From NCBI GenBank assembly GCA_023457235.1, contig JAEWMK010000226.1, forward strand, positions 1-10,309: 10,309 bases of DNA. The letters run 5' to 3'. Below are positions 5,288-10,309 of this stretch, in pieces. The notes beneath the pieces were generated by a model. That model had not been told where the DNA came from. It ran no database searches and saw only the letters and a list, made by a program, of their open reading frames with translations. Positions within the stretch are counted from its first letter, which is position 1. Every line of letters begins with the position of its first letter. The stretch comes from Bacillota bacterium. Lineage in GTDB: Bacteria; Bacillota; Bacilli; Bacillales; Bacillaceae_J. Both the position numbers and the translations under genes were made by a program.

Positions 5288-6763
5288 TTGTTGACATCAT
5301 CCCATTCTCAGGAAAAAAGTATTATCATGCTTATTATTGACACTTTAATGGATTCGTCTTTACAAGCTGCTATAAAAAGTGCAAATGCTCCAGCCTTACA
5401 ATTTTTTATTGAAAATGGCCGTTACTTTCCAAATCTTGTTAGTCCCTTTCCAACTATGTCAGTCAATGTCGATAGTACATTATTAACTGGCGTAGCCTGT
5501 GACCAACATAAAGTTCCGGGATTAGTCTGGTATAACAAAAAAGAAAAGAGAATTGTCAATTACGGAAGTCATGTAAGAGAACTTATTAAACTAGGATTAA
5601 AAAAATCAATGGAAGACATATTTTATAATTTAAACCATGTACATTTAAGCAATCAACATAAAACTGTACATGAAATTCTTAAAGATAAGGGTATTCAAAC
5701 TGCATCAATAAATGCCCTTTTATACAGGGGAAGTAACCCTAGCGATTTAAAAATTCCGTTCCTTTTATCGCTGTTTACAGGATTAAATAGGAAGGTAAAG
5801 TCTTATTCACCAGATTTATTCTCATATGGGGCAATGCATAAACTTAACCCTTTAAAAAAGAATTCATTCTTTTGGCAAAGGTATGGATTCAATGATAAAT
5901 TTTCAGCAAATGAACTAAAACATCTTATAAGTCAAAATAAATTGCCTGCCCTCACGATTATTTACTTTCCTGATTTAGATCAAAGCATACATAAAAATGG
6001 TAGAACAGATGTAAAAGGAATTCAAAAGGTCGATGTACAGTTACAAGAAGTTCTAAAACAATATAATTCATGGGAAGATGCTCTAGCCAACAATATTTGG
6101 GTAATTCTTGGTGATAATGGTCAAGCGTATATTGAGAATAATCGCAATGAGGCATTGATCGATTTAAGAAAGCTTTTGAGTTCATATCAAATTGTTAAGC
6201 TAAACAAAGGAGTTACCGCACAAGACGAAATAGTTCTTGGTGTAAACGAGAGAATGTCTTTTATTTATTCACTCGATACACAAAAGGTATCTTTAGATGA
6301 TTTAGCTAAGATATTGCAAAAAGATAATCGAATTGATGTGATTGCACTAAAAAAGGAAAAGACGATAAGAGTAATTTCTGGTGTATATAGCGGAGAGCTT
6401 TGTTATCATCCAGAAGGAGATTTTCTTGATGAGTATGGGCAATCGTGGTTTATAGAGGGAGATATGGCTATATTAGATCTTGAAATTATGAATAATAGAA
6501 TTAAATATGGGAATTATCCAGATGCTTTGGCAAGGTTATATGCTCCGTTTTTCTCACATGATGGCAACTACTTGATTGTAAGTGCAAAACCTGGTTATGA
6601 ATTCATAGGTGAAGGTTCCCCCACTCATGTCGGTGGTGCTAGTCATGGAGGTTTACATAAACAAGATTCCTTGGTATCAATGATTATTGCTGGAACTAAT
6701 TCAACCCCAAAATATTTACGAATTTTAGATATTAAGGATTGGATTTTGTCGTTAGTTCAATAA
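5288..6763 (+). CDS. Alkaline-phosphatase-superfamily phosphodiesterase (type I phosphodiesterase/NPP-like), 491 aa
   Basis: The protein carries the metal-site motifs of type I phosphodiesterases/nucleotide pyrophosphatases. Asp18 lies in IMLIIDTL, and PTMSVNVDSTLLTG (55-68) has Ser58 where the nucleophile Thr usually lies. Other motifs are PDLDQSIHKNG (Asp231, His235), LGDNGQ (Asp276) and GGASHGG (His453). The usual SDHG motif reads GDNG here, so one zinc-ligand His appears to be Asn277. No signal peptide is evident, suggesting a cytoplasmic enzyme. Two adjacent TTG codons (5288 and 5291) follow AAAGGAG (5276-5282); either may be the start, the second having the better spacing of eight. It follows the EEP gene by 97 bases with its own sigma-G-like promoter. 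It probably cleaves or transfers a phosphodiester; the substrate is unknown. Confidence 0.8.
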   Translation: MLTSSHSQEKSIIMLIIDTLMDSSLQAAIKSANAPALQFFIENGRYFPNLVSPFPTMSVNVDSTLLTGVACDQHKVPGLVWYNKKEKRIVNYGSHVRELIKLGLKKSMEDIFYNLNHVHLSNQHKTVHEILKDKGIQTASINALLYRGSNPSDLKIPFLLSLFTGLNRKVKSYSPDLFSYGAMHKLNPLKKNSFFWQRYGFNDKFSANELKHLISQNKLPALTIIYFPDLDQSIHKNGRTDVKGIQKVDVQLQEVLKQYNSWEDALANNIWVILGDNGQAYIENNRNEALIDLRKLLSSYQIVKLNKGVTAQDEIVLGVNERMSFIYSLDTQKVSLDDLAKILQKDNRIDVIALKKEKTIRVISGVYSGELCYHPEGDFLDEYGQSWFIEGDMAILDLEIMNNRIKYGNYPDALARLYAPFFSHDGNYLIVSAKPGYEFIGEGSPTHVGGASHGGLHKQDSLVSMIIAGTNSTPKYLRILDIKDWILSLVQ

Positions 6764-7053
6764 CCTAAGTTAACAAGGTAGTTTGCTCTTTACCTTTGAT
6801 AACCAATTTTCGGTTTTATTTTCTTTTATTTGTTACACAATAATATCTAACAGTGTTTTTGAAAAAAATTTAGAGGCTTATATAGTTTTTTTATTTATAT
6901 TTTTTTTGAAGCTGTTTCTACCTCCTTTTATGCATAGTTGGTTCGAAAGCGGCATAAAGGAGGCATTTTCCTATTTTCAATACTCTCGCTCAAGTTCAGT
7001 AACTATGAAATCCTATACTTTGAAAAACAGTGTGTTACTCTTGCCCGCCGTAC
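6764..7053. other. AT-rich intergenic region between converging genes
   Basis: About 290 bases separate the phosphodiesterase from the SagB gene. The DNA is very T-rich on the plus strand and holds one imperfect inverted repeat (6921-6963). An open frame across it (from a TTG at 6783) is Phe/Leu-rich and lacks a convincing ribosome binding site. I see no gene, no TOMM precursor peptide with Cys/Gly-rich repeats, and no RNA gene here. Confidence 0.6.
6921..6963 (+). terminator. Imperfect inverted repeat, possible terminator
   Basis: CCTCCTTTTATGC (6921-6933) pairs with GCATAAAGGAGG (6952-6963) with one bulged base around an 18-base loop. On the plus strand it is followed by CATTTTCCTATTTTC, weakly terminator-like. 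It may close the phosphodiesterase gene, although it lies 158 bases downstream. Confidence 0.4.
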
Positions 7054-8637
7054 CTAGCTAAGCAAACTCCCTCTTAGCCAGGCGCGCGGACGGTATGATC
7101 CGACGGGAATTTGGATCAAGCTGGTTTTCCCTTTCAAATCGATCCTGTAAAGTTCATCACATTGCTTCGAATCGAATCCCAACAATGGATGTCCCCCCAT
7201 TCCTAAAGCACACGACACCAAGAGCATTCGTTGCACGATAATGCCCGCTTCCATCTGTTGAATACGGTATCCTCTATACCCCAATATCTCTTTGAGGTGA
7301 TCCTTGTCTCCAACCAAATGCATACAGAGTGGAACTTGATACAAATTCACATTGGGCATGGTTAAGCCAGATTGTAAAAACTCCCGGTAATCTCCCTTTG
7401 TTATTCTCCGAAGTGCATGAGTGCCATTGTCATAGGAATAGGCGCCATCAGGAATTCCCTCTACATTATAAAAACTGCCAAATAAAGAAACACGAGTCTC
7501 AACATGTCCCTGCGTATCGTCAAGGTCATTCTGATATGAGAAAGAAAATGTCTCTTTTAAAAGAGTAGATAATTGTGTTTGGCTCACTTTTCCTAACATA
7601 AAATCAACATCAGGTGAATATCGTTTCTTGCAAACAGATGCTAGATCATACGAAAAGTATTCCGTAAATGGCAGTAAGACCATCTCCGTATCTATGGGAA
7701 GTTTCTGACGATTATGTTTCTTTAGTTTCACAAAAGACTTTGTTGTTTCAAACATGGATGCTTCATTAAGTTTCTTTAGCATCGGATAATCAATGACTTT
7801 CTTTGAACGGTTATAGCAAACATGATTCAACACTGGAACTTCCCGACACAGTTCAGATGCAGAAACCACTTCTTCTCTACTTTGATCGTTGTCAACACAA
7901 GTAATGGATGGTTTCATACTTACTGGGATAACCGCATATACACTTTCCTCCTGTTCGGATAGCCCAAGCAAATGATTGAGAGACCGATCAAGAAATTGGT
8001 AGCATATACACGGGTAGTACCCCATTTGATTGGCCACTTCAAGTGATTGCCCAATTATCACACCTGCATCTAACCCTTGGAGCCTGTAGGAGAAATTATT
8101 GTATTTATAAAAATTTTTCCAAAAAACGGTCGAGATGAAAACGGTGCAAAAACAGTCCGAAATAGTAAGGCCGTTTTCAAGACTTCTGGATAAGTAGTAA
8201 TCGTAATTTCCTTCACGTAACAAAATAAGACGATGATGTGCCACATCATAATGGTAAATTCCATTGGGAGCTTCATCTAGCTTTAAGTACACATATAACT
8301 CATTAGGGTACAGCGCCCCCCCAGAGGGAACAAATCTCCGTAACGAATGAGTAAAGCTCACATTCTTGTCCTGGGTTTCATCATTTATAGCAGATTGAGA
8401 GAATTGAGTTAGACCGTATATATACCATAAAAAATGACCAAGCTCTTCCAAACTAGGGTTAAGATGATCTTCTCGCTTTTTGAGTGTTAATGGGATTTCA
8501 ACGGTGAGCGGGATCGCTGGCAATCCTCGGTATAGTTTAAAAGGAAGTGGTGCATCTTCCCAATCCACATTCCAATCCGGCGGATAGATTTTGTCCGTGT
8601 CAAAATGAAGTTGATGTAGAAACGATTCAAGTTCCAT
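7054..8637 (-). CDS. SagB-type TOMM azoline dehydrogenase with two tandem domains, 527 aa
   Basis: SagB-family flavoenzymes oxidise the azolines made by the YcaO cyclodehydratase to thiazoles and oxazoles, using FMN. The N-terminal domain (about 60-240) has the FMN-region motif RRFVPSGGALYPNELY (100-115), GIYHYD (126-131), the catalytic-type Lys-Tyr pair at 178-179 in FYKYNN, and LQGLDAGVIIGQSLEVANQMG (186-206). The C-terminal half (about 340-520) repeats the plan: GAYSYD (398-403) and IQQMEAGIIVQ (459-469). It lacks the PSGGALYP motif and the Lys-Tyr pair, so it is probably a structural, catalytically dead copy. Two-domain dehydrogenases of about 520 aa occur in heterocycloanthracin-type clusters. 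The start at 8637 has AGGAGG (8646-8651) eight bases upstream and lies 25 bases after the YcaO stop, showing one operon. Base composition is richer in G+C than in the genes to the left. Confidence 0.9.
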   Translation of the reverse strand: MELESFLHQLHFDTDKIYPPDWNVDWEDAPLPFKLYRGLPAIPLTVEIPLTLKKREDHLNPSLEELGHFLWYIYGLTQFSQSAINDETQDKNVSFTHSLRRFVPSGGALYPNELYVYLKLDEAPNGIYHYDVAHHRLILLREGNYDYYLSRSLENGLTISDCFCTVFISTVFWKNFYKYNNFSYRLQGLDAGVIIGQSLEVANQMGYYPCICYQFLDRSLNHLLGLSEQEESVYAVIPVSMKPSITCVDNDQSREEVVSASELCREVPVLNHVCYNRSKKVIDYPMLKKLNEASMFETTKSFVKLKKHNRQKLPIDTEMVLLPFTEYFSYDLASVCKKRYSPDVDFMLGKVSQTQLSTLLKETFSFSYQNDLDDTQGHVETRVSLFGSFYNVEGIPDGAYSYDNGTHALRRITKGDYREFLQSGLTMPNVNLYQVPLCMHLVGDKDHLKEILGYRGYRIQQMEAGIIVQRMLLVSCALGMGGHPLLGFDSKQCDELYRIDLKGKTSLIQIPVGSYRPRAWLRGSLLS

Positions 8638-8662
8638 ATCTTTGTCCTCCTACTCTTTAAGG

Positions 8663-10309
8663 TTATGGGAACGGATGGGGATATGGATTAAGCTGTTCAT
8701 ACGTTAACGGTTTCGTTGCAAATCCTAGCTGCATAGGTACCGTGAGCACCCTTTCCAGACCTTTCACACGGGTAAGGTGATGTCCAAATGTCATTGGTAA
8801 CATTCCAGGAATTAATACCTTTACACAGAATAATCCATTCCGTTTAGTGATAGGTGTGGTTTGGTCAACCACAATAACATCAAGGTTTAGACGTCGGAAC
8901 TTCTGAAGAACATCTTGAAGATCATCCTTTAAATCAGTATGAGACGGTGGCTGCTTGAATTCCTCGGCAAACGTACGAAATGGACCATGATCATTCAATA
9001 AAAAATTCAGTCGTTCCTCTGCTTCTCGTAGACCGTATAGCATCCCATGATCCTCCATGGTCCGGACTGCAAACGGGTCGCGCAGCATCTTTTCATATTC
9101 CTGTCTATTTGTCTCTAATTTTTCGTCATCCCTAAACATCATTCCTGCTAGCTCGTAAATCGTGCTTTTTACAGCCCTTACAGGATCAGGGTTTGCTCCT
9201 GCTGCACATATGAGATTTACGCCCTTAGATCTTCTATTTTTTGCCACTGCCCAAACGCTTGGAATGCCATGTTCCATCGTCGAATTGTAAAAATAAAGGT
9301 CATATCCAGCCACCTCACGAATACGGTCCACCATCAGCTGTATTTCTTTATCATTTGCAGAACGAAGATCAAGCCGAGGGAGGGAAAGCTTGGCGTACCA
9401 GGTTAACAAAAATGAATCTCGTTCCACGACCTCCATAATGGCATGGAAAATGGCTTCCTCTAAACTCCCCCCTAATGCACATCCATTAGAAGTTTCATAG
9501 ACAAAGCCCTCCCCACAGCTTAAACTATAATAGGCAAGTAACTCCGGAATGAGAATAGGACGTTCTTGTAAAAACGAATAACCCCAGACCCAATCCATTG
9601 GGGCATAAGGATTAAACTTTTTAAACGGAAAATGAGGCTTTTCATATTGTTCCGATTCATGAACACCTACACTTATTGGATTCAGTGCTTTATCCTCTAA
9701 ATGATGATAACTATCATGAACGACTGTCCTTTTTCCATGAGGCTTGATCCCACAATATCGCTCCAAACCTTCCAAAATGGCAGTCAACTCACTCATTTCA
9801 TAAGAATTAGACCGCCCTGCTACTCCTTCATCTCCTCCAAATAGCGGCATGTTCACTAAAACATCTGCAAACGGCAGTCTGACATCCTGCATTTTCCCAT
9901 TCATGAGCCCCGTACGAGAATCGAGGTAATCTTTGACTAGCACAGTTTTTAATTCTTCCATTGAACGACTCCGATAACCGCCACCATTTATTTTAGGACT
10001 AGATTCTAACCTAATTTGAGCTAATTCGGATGTATCATTTGGTAATGAACAGCACACCGGGCAGGTTGGATCCGGTAAGAAAAAGTGACTAGAGGTCGAT
10101 AGCGTTCTTAGGTTTGTGATGAACACTCTTTCTTCTAAGTTGCTGGATTCTCCTTGAAGAACCCTCTGAACTTCCTTGCCTATCAACGTTGCCAAATATA
10201 ATAGTCCCGAACGCGTTGCCCAAGCATCTCGCGGTACACTTTCACCTTCTGCTCTTTTTTCCTGAAACTCCCACATTTCTTGACGATCAGGACCTGCTAT
10301 CAAACGCCG
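8663..10309 (-). CDS. TOMM cyclodehydratase: C-terminal end of ThiF/leader-binding domain fused to YcaO domain (partial, 5' end outside)
   Basis: The frame is open to the window edge, so the true start lies beyond it; the TTG at 10303 is most likely an internal Leu. Residues below are numbered from that TTG. Residues 1-85 resemble the end of a ThiF-like leader-binding domain and finish with CPVC (81-84), part of the usual zinc-binding cysteine set. The YcaO domain follows: GGGYRSRS (107-114), ELTAILEGLERYCG (172-185) with the ExxE pair 178/181, and TSNGCALGGSLEEAI (271-285) with EVVERD (291-296). The very C-terminus is NPYPHPFP, the PxPxP-type tail needed for cyclodehydration in this family. 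The enzyme uses ATP to cyclise Cys, Ser or Thr of a precursor peptide to azolines. It is the upstream gene of an operon with the SagB dehydrogenase. The fused form fits heterocycloanthracin/sonorensin-type clusters; the exact product is unknown. Confidence 0.92.
   Translation of the reverse strand, partial: RRLIAGPDRQEMWEFQEKRAEGESVPRDAWATRSGLLYLATLIGKEVQRVLQGESSNLEERVFITNLRTLSTSSHFFLPDPTCPVCCSLPNDTSELAQIRLESSPKINGGGYRSRSMEELKTVLVKDYLDSRTGLMNGKMQDVRLPFADVLVNMPLFGGDEGVAGRSNSYEMSELTAILEGLERYCGIKPHGKRTVVHDSYHHLEDKALNPISVGVHESEQYEKPHFPFKKFNPYAPMDWVWGYSFLQERPILIPELLAYYSLSCGEGFVYETSNGCALGGSLEEAIFHAIMEVVERDSFLLTWYAKLSLPRLDLRSANDKEIQLMVDRIREVAGYDLYFYNSTMEHGIPSVWAVAKNRRSKGVNLICAAGANPDPVRAVKSTIYELAGMMFRDDEKLETNRQEYEKMLRDPFAVRTMEDHGMLYGLREAEERLNFLLNDHGPFRTFAEEFKQPPSHTDLKDDLQDVLQKFRRLNLDVIVVDQTTPITKRNGLFCVKVLIPGMLPMTFGHHLTRVKGLERVLTVPMQLGFATKPLTYEQLNPYPHPFP

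Noticed and set aside
6783..7061. 92-codon open frame, Phe/Leu-rich, possible membrane protein
   Set aside because: The start is TTG with only a weak AAGG upstream. The composition is what T-rich intergenic DNA gives by chance, and the frame runs into the 3' end of the SagB gene on the other strand.
8070..8276. Open frames inside the SagB, YcaO, glycosyltransferase and phosphodiesterase genes in other frames or strands
   Set aside because: They lie wholly within genes with clear family motifs, have no ribosome binding sites of their own and no recognisable motifs.
1..10309. CRISPR arrays, tRNA/rRNA genes, complete insertion sequences
   Set aside because: No regularly spaced repeats, cloverleaf-like sequence, transposase or terminal inverted repeats were seen on either strand.

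Overview
The window looks like chromosome of a low-GC, endospore-forming Bacillaceae (Bacillus sensu lato). The evidence is AGGAGG-type ribosome binding sites, frequent TTG/GTG starts, DUF1657 and DUF421 proteins of the kind found in spoVA-2mob operons, sites resembling forespore sigma-G promoters, and a thiazole/oxazole-modified peptide (TOMM) cluster of the heterocycloanthracin/sonorensin type. Species cannot be read from this sequence.

Layout. 1-1240 (+ strand): the 3' end of an unrecognised gene, a small Gln/Ser-rich protein whose 3' end has been disrupted by a partial duplication, a hairpin terminator, and a small acidic lipoprotein. 1258-3180 (- strand): a short frameshifted gene remnant, a terminator, a DUF421+DUF1657 membrane protein (2Duf type), a YhcN/YlaJ-like lipoprotein pseudogene with one frameshift and three in-frame stops, and a free-standing DUF1657 gene with its own terminator and a sigma-G-like promoter. 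This resembles a spoVA-2mob operon from which spoVAC, spoVAD and spoVAEb are absent. 3269-6763: a GT28/MGDG-synthase-like glycosyltransferase (-), divergent from an endonuclease/exonuclease/phosphatase (EEP) protein (+) and an alkaline-phosphatase-superfamily phosphodiesterase (+). The glycosyltransferase and the phosphodiesterase each have a sigma-G-like promoter at a sensible distance. 6764-7053: AT-rich non-coding DNA with one imperfect inverted repeat. 7054-10309 (-): a visibly more GC-rich TOMM operon with a cyclodehydratase (C-terminal end of a ThiF/leader-binding domain fused to YcaO, running off the window) followed 25 bases later by a two-domain SagB dehydrogenase.

How the genes may work together. 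The two TOMM enzymes form one pathway: the YcaO protein cyclises Cys/Ser/Thr of a precursor peptide to azolines and the SagB protein oxidises these to azoles. The precursor is not in the window and probably lies beyond base 10309. In the left half, the most interesting inference is that DUF1657, the glycosyltransferase and the phosphodiesterase are all forespore (sigma-G) genes. If so, the glycosyltransferase/EEP/phosphodiesterase trio could be a little-described spore system acting on lipid or glycan head groups, next to remains of a spore inner-membrane operon. That functional link is inference; the genes and promoter-like motifs are seen directly.
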